Below are positions 47,501-56,100 of a DNA stretch of 61,125 bases, one piece after another. This stretch comes from Candidatus Yanofskyibacteriota bacterium (GTDB taxonomy: Bacteria; Patescibacteriota; Minisyncoccia; 2-02-FULL-40-12; GWA2-44-9). Position 1 is the first letter of the stretch. Each line of letters starts with the position of its first letter. The stretch lies in NCBI GenBank assembly GCA_016181045.1, contig JACPAB010000002.1, positions 1 to 61,125 on the forward strand. The letters are read 5' to 3'. A program made the translations under genes and the position numbers. The notes below the pieces were generated by a model. The model worked only from the letters and a program-made list of their open reading frames with translations. It made no database searches and was not told the DNA's origin.

Positions 47501-49127
47501 ATGGGATTCAACCAATGACCGGTTTGATTTCAATAATTTCCCGGTGCGTCTGCAAAACCAGCTGATTGTTGCCGGAACGACCAGTTCTTCGTCTTTTGCC
47601 GGGCCGACATGGTTCACCGGTACGCCGACCGGAACGGCTTTGGCGAATGGATCAGTGTTTATCAATCCAAGCTCCGGGCCGACAAACAACACTCTTTTTG
47701 CCATTGCTGTTGCCGGTTCGGAACGGTTAAGAATTGACGCGGAAGGCGATGCCACGATTCAGGGCGATTTAGGGGTGGAAAATCAGATTTACGACATTAC
47801 TGAAGATACTCTCCGAATCAATGACGATATCCAGATAAACGGCAATGACATCAAAGATTCAGGAACTGTGAGCAGGATTTCTCTTGGAGCCACCACCATC
47901 CTTACCAATACGATTACAGACTTGACCGGCGATTTAGAGATTTCAGGAGGCGATATTCGGGATTCTGGTGGAACAAACAGAGTCACGTTCAGCACCTTGG
48001 GAACAACCGGGCTCACTTCTATAACCGGCGCTCTGGACACGACCACCTATCTTAAATCAGGAGATGAATTGATTATTACCAATGCTGCCCAGTTTGCCGG
48101 CGCTTCGACCGCTTCATACTCAAGATTCGGCACCGTCGCTACCAGCCACGGTCTCTCCGCCACCAACGACCTTCTCATTAACGGCAAGCTTGAAGTTGAC
48201 GGCACCTCTTACTTTGACGGCACCACCAACTTCTTCGGCATTGCTTCTTCTTCACTCTTCTACGCCCAGCCCGGCACCGCCGCCTCGCCATCCTTCTCCT
48301 TTGCCATTGACCAAGATACGGGCATGTTCAGACCGGCAATCAACCAGCTGGGCTTCTCCACATTGGGGATTGAAAGATTGAGAATCAATTCTGACGGCAA
48401 TGTAGGCATCAACGCCGGAGGAACCATTGACACTAAATTTGAAGTCGGAGGCACGGCTTCAATCGGAGGCAATCTGACTACCTATGGCGCCAACACCTTC
48501 TCGGGCACCGGCTCATCCTCATTTTCCGGAAGCGTGGATATATCAAAAGGACTCCGAGTCGGAGCCAACACCGCCTTATCAGTCAATGCCAATGCCAGCG
48601 CCAATACATTGGTCTTAGTGGGCGGCAACGTCGGCATCGGGACGACGGGCCCGGTATATACACTTGATATACAAGCACCTACAGGTTCAGCTCGAATAAC
48701 ATCTTTAACTGGAACTGATCCTGTCTATCAGTATTTCGCTAATACTGGCGGTAGTGCCGTTATTGGGGTTGACAGTAGTACCGGAAATTCACTTATTTCA
48801 AGTGGTGGACTTGCTTATTCACTGGCTTTTGTAGCACCTGGTACTACTCGTGCCATTCAACTGGCAACCAATAACGCTGCCAGATTGACGATAGACAGCA
48901 CCGGCAACGTCGGCATCGGGACCACAGCCCCTACAAGCAAGCTTGAGGTGCTGGGCGGGCGGCTTGAGGTGGGCGGCACTGCCTCTGCTTCTTACCTTCT
49001 CACCGGCAATACTATCCAGGTTGGGGGCTTTGCCTCGGTTTCCTACAACCGCTTCGGTACTTCAACCACCGGCCATTCACCAACAACGCTTTGGTTGTTA
49101 ACGCCAACGCCACAGCCAACACCTTAA
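38583..49127 (+). CDS. Giant surface-fibre-like protein, 5' segment: HTH-like N-terminus, TM, repetitive shaft (disrupted reading frame)
   Basis: YLSLLARRGKIFAQKIGRNWYTTEDSLNEYL; MMTIMITAVVAIFIIAGGFSFG; many GNVGIGTTGP and SASYLLTGNTLQVGGFASAAYSRFGT repeats. Confidence 0.85.
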   Translation: MRPEEESFIEDKTGQNWMSMFEASSRCSYSQEYLSLLARRGKIFAQKIGRNWYTTEDSLNEYLKKQSLTITVPRNVLGRLTSSVPLTPEEPEAGDKSDTGHESHSKVFEEFERLNPQLFQAKKSENLPAGETIKFPSEKVVQSTAPAFQKQDDVLNKLDRLSDSLGNFAERITRKLDQPKEEPLTPEQEEFFEVQLPSFGYRFKIFDRYARSMMRSPVRMMTIMITAVVAIFIIAGGFSFGQVDHVVQQIRDTFKNADTLQGHFPGTHANEVLVLDKAGNVSIFGHIETQGQLRSFASDGVAPLVVDSMTLVDNLNANYLDGLASKDFTLAFVTKNGNITHEDVFLEGNVEVGKTLTVKGAAKLLDSLQVYGTLGVFSDAVFGRNVTLTNGDLSIKKGTIKIFNTALIKNLNAEFLDGLRKNDINLDFVTSNGASTANGITIGALEVNGQSDFRGMGFFHEGVWGSDGAFGTLGVSGDAIIGSQDKPEKSSFQVYSKKFQINQDGNVGISGKTTTADLVVSKMLSDLISSGSFDLGSSTNRWVDVFAQNLNLSGTFTASGSVNFAGTSSNSFTINTDNATADTENSYLSFERGTTTPNATLKWNSTNNRFEFNEPLFVASSSAETIFSVSGGPASVSNTLYVQNGGNVGIGTTSPGAKLDVVGRGLFVNSETQGTASASYLLTGNTLQVGGFASAAYSRFGTLTLTTNPAGNWITTTNDVLVSGDLYGVGSLAFAGPASISNTLFVGTGGKTGNVGIGTTAPLSKLEVSGGRLEVGGTASASYLLTGNTLQVGGFASAAYSRFGTLTTGHSNYISASNDLLISGDLEVKGTASFAGGASISGNFNLAGDQTISGNLTVNGTGSSSFAGSLNVSKGIHGLADITATGRFIGYSTASNSFAGSLDITKGLRVTGNITNDALSASRLVFSNGSKVLSSVSTLTGWIAGTSNQITVTDDLDGSVTLSLPQNIHTGASPTFAGLTLTGNLTGINAEFQGTASASYLLTGNTLQVGGYASAAYSRFGTDETGYSNFITTTNDLLISGDLEVNASANFDGNLRVGNGSTPALFVQSGNGNVGIGTTGPLTTLHVKGSVADDKIRAQGLVVGDHSFIGSYNSAGTVTGYFGATRNSADGAGRPADSVVLLTGTNSPLVFSTNENERMRITGAGNVGIGTATPTSLLTVQGRGEFQGTASASYLLTGNTLQVGGFASAAYSRFGTSTLTTNPAGNWITTTNDVLVSGDLYGVGSLAFAGPASISNTLFVGTGGKTGNVGIGTTGPINKLEVEGGDISFGSSTTNLRKIIFGSNNGNDYLGFRDVSSGTNALEFAQDGSIKFVIDGVTGNVGIGNTVPDTKLDITGTASASLYYSGDGVVGAPGYSFSNDPNTGIYRGGTDILSFATGGSERVRINANGNVGINYGGNLDTFFEVGGTASISGNLLLGGIQQTSGTSSSSFAGLLQLNATPTGTGISQGSLYLNPKSAGTNNVIIGVAVNSTEKLRIDAEGDVQTVGLFNSTNTSGTNQLSGNLQVDGNTTLGNATSDTITATGRFSSHLIPSADLTYNLGDPSLRWDSFYVASLSVTNLFAGGTASSSFVINKDNTTNDAEDSFLEFERGTATPNAKLQWDSANDQFVFNYPISTAGSVFGIGTASSSFAGPVWFTGTPTGTNLQSGSVYINPGSAATNYTLFGIGVAGVERFRVDAEGDTTIAGDLGVENQIYDITEDTLRINDDLQINGNDIKDSGTTVRITLGATTTLTATVTDLTGDLEVSGLDIRDSGGTNRITFTTLGATGLTSVTGALDTTTYLKSGDELIVTNAGQFAGTATVAYSRFGTTATTHALSATNDLLINGKLEVDGTAYFDGTVNFPSIASASLFHAQDGTAASPSYTFAIDKDTGMFRPVVNQLAFSTLGTERLRIDNLGNVGIGTTGPTSLLTVQGRGEFQGTASASYLLTGNTLQVGGFASAAYSRFGTSTLTTNPAGNWITGSNDLLISGDLYGVGSIAFAGPASISNTLFVGTGGKTGNVGIGTTGPASALHIGGTGALSFGTSPAQSGNIRVPNNTTIIAARRANDLSDFVVLVSDIQNNITISAVGDVTISPGTGAIWDFKTGAGNPLQPRGDNDTDFGGTATRVRTGYFGTSIVDPLLIGGSAVGSSLELKSTSGVGTTDFIKFTVGNNGGTEAMRIIDSGNVGIGTTGPTSRLNVEGGRLEVGGTASASYFLTGNTLQVGGFASAAYSRFGTSTTGHSNYISASNDLLISGDLETRGTASFGGVASVSGNFFTYGTNTFSGAGSSSFAGSLSVAKGFLAGANNALVVNGAATANTLNIVGANVGIGTTGPGAKLHVSDTSQNADLKLESTYSAATDGRARLVMTAVDRQWIVQLDGTGDLWKIRDDSAGEDRLVINYGGNVGIGTTGPGSALHVISNVDSEGITLERTSATTGKYSFGLDTAGNLKVSETGVSARLTVLKTSGNVGIGTTGPVGKLEIRGTTADSPNFALNLSDVDVAHVITGWAPAATYGFLNILNSTAGGLQVFGASDAAGVRGLELNGFIGVTDPTDTVPAIWINGGKSDGTNQAALGAAETVLQIANGGTAAVTLLGSGNVGIGTTGPGSKLDVLGGWANIRAGTSGITQQANGELLLSSTGPKLWIEDTDATSGQRVMKIHTSSGLTKFESMSDDGVTNTVGNILVLEHSTGNVGIGNTSPDSKLDVTGTASASLYYSGDGTVGAPGYSFSQDPNTGIYRGGTDILSFATGGSERVRINASGNVGLNYGGNLDTFFEVGGTASISGNLLLGGIQQTSGTSSSSFAGLLQLNATPAGTGISQGSLYINPKSAGTNNVIVGIAVNSTEKLRIDAEGDVQTVGLFNSTNTSGTNQLSGNLQVDGNTTLGNATSDTIATTGRFNSDILPSADLTYNLGSSVLRWDNVYFGSASITNLFAGGTASSSFIINSDNTTADAEDSQLEFERGTTIPNAILKWDSTNDRFDFNNFPVRLQNQLIVAGTTSSSSFAGPTWFTGTPTGTALANGSVFINPSSGPTNNTLFAIAVAGSERLRIDAEGDATIQGDLGVENQIYDITEDTLRINDDIQINGNDIKDSGTVSRISLGATTILTNTITDLTGDLEISGGDIRDSGGTNRVTFSTLGTTGLTSITGALDTTTYLKSGDELIITNAAQFAGASTASYSRFGTVATSHGLSATNDLLINGKLEVDGTSYFDGTTNFFGIASSSLFYAQPGTAASPSFSFAIDQDTGMFRPAINQLGFSTLGIERLRINSDGNVGINAGGTIDTKFEVGGTASIGGNLTTYGANTFSGTGSSSFSGSVDISKGLRVGANTALSVNANASANTLVLVGGNVGIGTTGPVYTLDIQAPTGSARITSLTGTDPVYQYFANTGGSAVIGVDSSTGNSLISSGGLAYSLAFVAPGTTRAIQLATNNAARLTIDSTGNVGIGTTAPTSKLEVLGGRLEVGGTASASYLLTGNTIQVGGFASVSYNRFGTSTTGHSPTTLWLLTPTPQPTP

Positions 49128-49579
49128 ACATTGTGGGCGGCAACGTCGGCATCGGGACGACGGGGCCGACATCGCAATTATCCATAATAAAAACAGGCGC
49201 TAATACCACATTTCATTTGGGTCCAAGTGAATCTACTGGCCTGGATATTTTTCGCGAAAATGCAACGGGGAACATTTATTACGATGTAACTGAATCTGGG
49301 GCATCTGCTATCTTTAGAACCAATGCAGTTTCAAACGGGTCTTTTCAATTTTTGTCCGGCAACGTCGGCATCGGGACGACGGGGCCAACTTCGCTTCTCA
49401 CCGTCCAGGGCCGGGGCGAGTTCCAAGGCACGGCCTCTGCTTCTTACCTTCTCACCGGCAATACTATCCAGGTTGGGGGCTTTGCCTCGGTTTCCTACAA
49501 CCGCTTCGGTACTTCAACCACCGGCCATTCACTTTCGGAGGAACCGGCTCATCTTCTTTTGCCGGCTCCCTATCTATAG
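49091..49579 (+). CDS. Fibre gene, frame-shifted internal fragment
   Basis: VVNANATANTLNIVGGNVGIGTTGPTSQL.. continues the same repeats in another frame. Confidence 0.75.
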   Translation: MVVNANATANTLNIVGGNVGIGTTGPTSQLSIIKTGANTTFHLGPSESTGLDIFRENATGNIYYDVTESGASAIFRTNAVSNGSFQFLSGNVGIGTTGPTSLLTVQGRGEFQGTASASYLLTGNTIQVGGFASVSYNRFGTSTTGHSLSEEPAHLLLPAPYL

Positions 49580-49611
49580 CCAAAGGATTCCTGGCCGGAG
49601 CCAACAACGCT

Positions 49612-50109
49612 TTGGTTGTTAACGCCAACGCAACAGCCAACACGCTGAACATTGTCGGCGGCAACGTCGGCATCGGGACCACAGCACCTACAAGCAAGCT
49701 TGAGGTGCTGGGCGGGCGACTTGAGGTCGGCGGCACCGCCTCGGCCTCCTACCTTCTCACCGGCAATACTTTGCAGGTTGGCGGCTTTGCTTCGGCGGCG
49801 TATTCAAGGTTTGGGACATCAACTCTTACGACCAATCCGGCAGGTAACTGGATAACGGGAAGCAACGACCTTCTTATCTCCGGCGACTTGTATGGCGTAG
49901 GTTCAAGGCGACTTGTATGGCGTAGGTTCAATCGCATTTGCCGGACCAGCATCTATCTCCAACACTTTATTTGTCGGAACAGGCGGCAAGACCGGCAACG
50001 TCGGCATCGGGACGACGGGGCCGGGGCATACACTCCATATACGGTCAGCAAATCAGGGAGTCAATTTTGGAGGTACTACTGCTGTACAACTAGCTTTGTA
50101 TACAAGTGA
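49612..50109 (+). CDS. Fibre gene, second frame-shifted internal fragment
   Basis: VVNANATANTLNIVGGNVGIGTTAPTSKLEVLGGRLEVGGTASASYLLTGNTLQVGG..; homologous reading stops at the 25-bp duplication. Confidence 0.7.
   Translation: MVVNANATANTLNIVGGNVGIGTTAPTSKLEVLGGRLEVGGTASASYLLTGNTLQVGGFASAAYSRFGTSTLTTNPAGNWITGSNDLLISGDLYGVGSRRLVWRRFNRICRTSIYLQHFICRNRRQDRQRRHRDDGAGAYTPYTVSKSGSQFWRYYCCTTSFVYK
49882..49931 (+). repeat. Exact 25-bp tandem duplication inside fibre gene
   Basis: GGCGACTTGTATGGCGTAGGTTCAA at 49882-49906 and again 49907-49931. Confidence 0.97.
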
Positions 50110-53100
50110 CGCGCAAGCCATTGACAAAGGTGGACAGATCGCACTAGGAGGGGCCACTGGTAATTCCAACACCCCGAACTATGCTTTTGGTACGATTGCG
50201 GGACGCAAGGAAAATGGCACCTCTGACAACTTTGCTGGATATCTGCAGTTTTCAACAACGGGGGGGGGTTCCACGATTGCCGAGGCCATGAGAATCACAA
50301 GCACCGGCAACGTCGGCATCGGGACCACAGCACCTACAAGCAAGCTTGAGGTGCTGGGCGGGCGACTTGAGGTGGGCGGCACGGCCTCTGCTTCCTACTT
50401 CTTGACCGGCAATACTCTCCAAGTCGGCGGATTTGCTTCGGTTGCCTATTCAAGGTTCGGGACTTCAACCTTGACTACTAATCCCGCTGGCAATTGGATT
50501 ACCACAACCAACGATGTCCTGGTCTCGGGGGACTTATACGGCGTCGGCTCATTATCCTTTGCCGGACCGGCATCAATATCCAACACCCTATTCGTGGGTA
50601 CAGGAGGCAATACCGGCAACGTCGGCATCGGGACGACGAACCCAAAGTTTAAATTAGATGTCCTTAAGTCGGGTGGAAGCGACATCGTGAGATTTGGCTC
50701 TGATACGACGAATTATCTGAAGATAGATAGTGGCACCATCTCGACGGACCTCGTCTCATCAGAAAATAGGGCTTTCACCATCTTAACCAATGCTGTCGAA
50801 CGTCTGAGAATCACCGGCGGCGGCAACGTCGGCATCGGGAATACTACGCCTGATTCAAAACTTGATGTGGCCGGAAATATCACTGCCTCTACTTCCGGCA
50901 ATATTGATTTAACCCTTCGTTCATCATCAGCCGTAGGCGACGACGGCAAATTCATTATCCGTTCAACAGGCGCTTCTGACCGCCTTGAAATCATGAACGG
51001 CTCCACGCCGACTTCGTTGGTTACGATTGCTTCATCCGGCAACGTCGGGATTGGGGAAACATCTCCCACAGCTTTACTTGAAATCAAAGGTGGAACCGCT
51101 TCAATCAGCAATACTTTGTTTGTAGAAAATAACGGCAGTGTGGGGATCGGGACGACGGTGCCGGAGGCAAAACTTACTATTTTGGGAGTATCTGGCAATC
51201 AAATAAAAATTGATTCATCGAATGGCACCGCAAGCGCTATTGTCTTTTTTAACGGAGGAGTCAACAGATGGGAATTCTACAGCAGTTCGAATTCTACCAA
51301 CGACTTAATTGTGCAGGATAATACCGCCGGTACTCAACCCCTCATAATTAAAAGGACAACCGGCAACGTCGGCATCGGGACGGAAACCCCATCCTCCCTT
51401 CTCACCGTCCAAGGCCGGGGAGAGTTCCAAGGCACCGCCTCGGCCTCTTACCTTCTGACCGGCAACACCTTGCAGGTGGGAGGATTTGCTTCGGCGGCGT
51501 ATTCAAGGTTCGGGACTACTGCCACCACTCATTCAAACTGGATTTCAACTGCCAGCGACCTTTTCTTATCCAATGACCTTGAAGGCCGGGGCTCCATTTC
51601 TTTTGCAGGAACCGCTTCCTTATCCAATACCCTCTGGGTCTCACCGGGAGGGTTTTCCGGCAACGTCGGCATCGGGACGACAGCACCAACTACGAAACTG
51701 GACGTTTCCGGGGCGGCTTCGGTATCCGCCGACTTTGAGGTCGGCGGCGTGATTTTGGCGGCTGACGGAACAACCTCTCTTCCAAGTATAGCGTTTACGA
51801 ATGATAGGGATGCCGGCATATATCGAGTTTCCAACGCTTTGAGCTTCACTCTTGGCGGCACGACGATGTTATCACTTGACGCGACCGGCTCGGAAAACCA
51901 AATCACCATTGACGGGGGGATTCCGCTGGGATTCGGCACCAGCGCACGGAATCCAACTGCATACCTGCGTCGCGATGCGAACAACATCCTGGGGATGCGC
52001 AATGGCACGGATGCGCAAGAATTTCGCATCTGGAACACGGATGCCGCCGCGGACGAATTTCTTAGTATCGGGTTCATCAATAACGCCAACGTGGCGACCT
52101 TTGAAACGGAGCAGGTCAGCGGTGGGACGGTGAGAAATTTTGCTTTCCTCGGCGGCAACGTTGGCATCAACACGACCACTCCTCAAACCAAATTCGAAGT
52201 CCAAGGCACCGCTTCCGCTTCTTACCTCCTGACTGGCAATACATTACAGGTGGGTGGTTTTGCCTCGGCTGCTTATTCAAGATTCGGCACCTTAACCACC
52301 GGGCATTCAAACTACATCTCGGCGTCTAACGATGTATTAATTTCCGGAGACCTTGAGACCCGGGGCACGGCTTCATTCGGAGGAGTGGCCTCGGTGTCGG
52401 GGAACTTCTTTACAAGAGGAACAAACACCTTCTCGGGAACCGGCTCCACCTCATTCTCCGGAAGCGTGGACATATCCAAAGGCCTTCGGGTCGGAGCCAA
52501 CACCGCATTATCGGTCAATGCCAACGCCTCGGCTAACACATTGGTTTTGGTGGGCGGCAATGTCGGGATAGGGACGAGCGACCTTACGACAAAACTTGAA
52601 GTGGCTGGCACGGCCTCTATTTCCGGGGCTACCACCTTAAGAGGGATAACCTACACCTGGCCCTCTGTTGATGGTTCGGCTAATCAGTTCCTGAGAACCA
52701 ATGGCTCGGGAACATTGGCTTGGGCCACATCCGGAGTAGCATCCAACTCCTTGGACTTCGATGAGTTTGTAAACAATATGACTCTAGATGCTAATTTGAG
52801 AATCACTTCGGCCTCTTACCAATTCAATTTAAGAAACACCGACTTTATTGCCGGCAATATCACTGCTTCATCGTCAGGCAATGTAGATTTTGTCCTTAGA
52901 TCATCCACCACTAATGGGGCAGCCAACAATGATGATGCTAAGTTTACTATCAGAACGGGATCATCTTCCGAGAACTTCCAGATCAGAAATGGGGCGAATA
53001 CCACTCTCCTCTCTATCGCTTCCAGTTCTGGCTTATTCAGTATTAAAGGTACCCTCACAGCCTTAACGGGAAACAATCTGAAATTACAGGCCTCAGGGAC

Positions 53101-56100
53101 TGGAACGGGAAGCACTGGATCAGGATCCATCTATTTCCTTGATTCCAGTGGAACGACCAAGGGGAGATTGGGAACCACTTCCACTGATACGGTAACACCG
53201 AATGCAGGCACGGGAGCTGATGGAAGTATTTCTCTCACCACGGCTGGAACTACTAATTGTCAGACCACTGCCATCGCAAACGGCAGATCAAACGCTGATT
53301 GTATTGCTACGGCTATTAGTACCACTTCCAACTCTGGCCAGACAGTGGTTACTGTTTCCTCTACCACCGGTTTCGCTGTTAATGATGAAATTCTATTGAT
53401 CCAAATGACCGGCACAGGGGCTGGTAACTATGAGTTTAGAAAAATTAGCAGTATAGATTCTTCAACCCAGATATCTACGACTGCTAATCTTACGAACACA
53501 TATACTAATGACGGGTCATCTAAGCCCCAGATGGTGAGAGTGCCGAATTACAATAACGTTACGATTGGTGATACCGGCCAAGCCAGAACACTAACCGTAA
53601 GCGCCTGGAATGGAACAGTGGGTGGAATATTGGCATTTCGGGCCAAGGGAACGGTGACGGTGGCGAGTGGGAGCTTAATTGATGTGAATGGATTGGGGCT
53701 TGGAGGTGGCGCGGGTGGCACAGGCGGAAACGGCGGCGCTGGCGTGGCACAGACGAATGCCGGTAACGGTAGCTTGGGTTCGACTGGTACTGCTGGTTCA
53801 GGAACCGGCGGCGGCAACGGAGGTGTGGCTGGCGGTGCAGTTGGTAACGGAGCGACGGGAGGTGCATCAAACGCGGGTTCTGGAGGTGGCGGAGCCGGAG
53901 GCATGGGAGGCGGAGGAGCAGGCGGGGCTTATGCAACCGCAAACGCTGGCGGTAATGGCACCTCGGGCGCTGGCGGAAACGGCGGCGCTGGCAGCGGTAC
54001 AGCGGGGACCCCAGGTTCCGGCGGAGCAGGAGGAGCTGGCACCGGAGGAGCCGCAGGAAGTACGCATGGCGCGGCCAGCTTGTCTACCCTATTTTTGGGT
54101 TCCGGCGGAGGAGGCGGCGCCGGCGGTAATGGCGGCGGCGGCGCAAACGGAGTCGAAGGTACAGGCGGCGGCGCCGGCGGTAATGGCGGCACAGGCGGAG
54201 CCGGAGGTGCAGGCGGTGGAATTGTATTTATAGAAGCAAGCACGATTTCTAACAGCGGGACGATTCGGGCGGATGGGAGTAGTGGAAGTTCAGGTTTAGT
54301 GGGATCAGTTGGCGCAAATGGGTTCAATGGTACTAACTGGCAGCAAGGCGGTGGTGGCGGAGGTTCTGGGGGAGCACCTGGCGGCGGCGGTTCAGGTGGA
54401 TCTGTCTATGTTGCGGCCTCAACCGTTACTGCAGGTACCATTACCGCCTCTGGCGGTTCAGGCAGTTCAACTGGTGGCAATGGCGGAAACGGCGGCGTTG
54501 GTGATGGTCCGAATATTAATGAAAATGGTGGCGGTGGCGGTGGCGGTGCCGGTGTTACTGGTGGAAGTGGAGGAGCAGGCGGAGGCACAACTGCGGTAGC
54601 TGGATCTGCAGGTGCTTCCGTAGCTGCGGGCGCGGGTAGCGCCGGCGGCAATGGCCGTATTCGCTGTGATACGTCTGCTGGTTCTGGCTGCACCACTACT
54701 CCATCAGCCAACCAGAACGTCTACAGCGCATCTCTTGGTAATAGCTTAGGCACCCTCTATATTGGTGCCACCAACACGACTTCCTCCGACTTGGCGGAGT
54801 ATTATCCCGCCCATGATAAATCTCTTGTTTCCGGCGATGTGGTTTCGGTTGATTTTGATGGTTCCAGCTACGGTCTTGTAAAAGCCCGCGACTCTGATCC
54901 GCCCTTAGGGATAATATCAACCAACCCCGGCTTGATACTCGGCGGAGGCGAGGGAGACAAATCGAGTGAACGTCTTGTCGCCCTGGCCGGGCGGGTGCCG
55001 GCTAAGGTTTCCGACGAGAACGGCCCGATCAACGTCGGCGACAAATTGGCGGTTAGTAAAACCACATCCGGCTATGCGATGAAAGCAACCGAAGCCGGAG
55101 AGATAGTGGGCGTAGCTCTTGAGCCGTTTGGTAATTTGCCGGCGTCGAGTTCATTTGAAAATGTTGCCAGCGGCTCATTCTCAAATCTTGCTTCCGGCTC
55201 GGTTCCGGTTGCTCCGCCAAAGCCGGTAACTTACGGGAAAATTCTGACTTTCGTGAATGTCGGCTATTGGGCGCCGGCGGAAAGCCAGATTTCGATAAAT
55301 GGAGAATTTGCGATCAGAGGAAGCGGGAGCTTGTCTGATGTAATCGTGGTATCATCGGTTGAGTTTGGAGAGGTTGCCTCCGGTTCAAGAGCGGTTATTG
55401 CCACAGTTATCAAAACGGTTTTGACGAAAGTCCAAAACCTCTGGGCATCCGGCGACATTATCGCCGAGGGCATCCGCAAAACGTATTTTGCGGTTGTTAA
55501 TATTGAAATATTTAAGGATTTAAATATAACCGATTGGGGGACGCGAAGCATAACTATCGCCAATACTGCTGATGATGCGACAAAATCATTATTTAGTGGA
55601 AACGGCGCGCAGGCGGCGGCGGAGTCAAAATTAGACCTCAAGGAGAACGGCGCATACTTAGCCACCTACGGCGTGGACTCAACCAGGGGAGAGATTGCGT
55701 TGAGCGGTTCGTCTGATTTAGTCGGCGGCGAGGCGAAAGTGTTCTTCGACTTCTCGTTCAGTTCGGTAATATCGCCAGATGTTCCTTTGAAAGTTTTGAC
55801 GACCCCGACAACCATGATGCAGGGCCAGTTATATGTGGCCAACAAGACGCCTTATGGCTTTGTGGTCAAAGGCATGAACGGCGCTTTGGACGGAAAGTTT
55901 GACTGGCTGGTCATCGCCCGAAGAAAAGGATACGAGGGGACAGACGCGGCTGTAATTTCCAATGACCAATTACCAATTTCCAATGAATCTTCAAATACTA
56001 GTGAACCAATAACCAACACTGAAATTACAAACACCGCAACTCCGTCAACAGAAACATCGCCGAGTCCCACTCCAGAATTAACGACCTCTGATGGCGCAAC

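Larger units (their letters stand above)
40518..52580 (+). repeat. Interspersed DNA repeat GGCAACGTCGGCATCGGGA(CGACGGGGCC), about 22 exact core copies plus variants
   Basis: Counted by eye, e.g. 40518, 40839, 41796, 42075, 42381, 42597, 44331, 45135, 45792, 45983, 46656, 48624, 48903, 49139; irregular spacing. Confidence 0.9.

Noticed and set aside
40079-48472. Antisense ORFs in the fibre gene (e.g. 40079..40495, 44819..45301, 46166..46711, 47351..47755, all -)
   Set aside because: They mirror repeated codons of the sense repeats, contain P/V/T-rich artefact peptides and have no recognisable domains.
40518-52580. Regular-looking short DNA repeats suggestive of a CRISPR array
   Set aside because: Spacing is irregular (about 100 to 1700 bp), repeats are in frame in a coding region, and no cas genes are seen.
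53548-54711. Overlapping ORFs on both strands in the Gly-rich region (e.g. 53548..53904 -, 53688..54233 +, 53929..54327 -, 54406..54711 -)
   Set aside because: GGC/GCC-rich repeats open all frames; only the Gly frame continues the long ORF.
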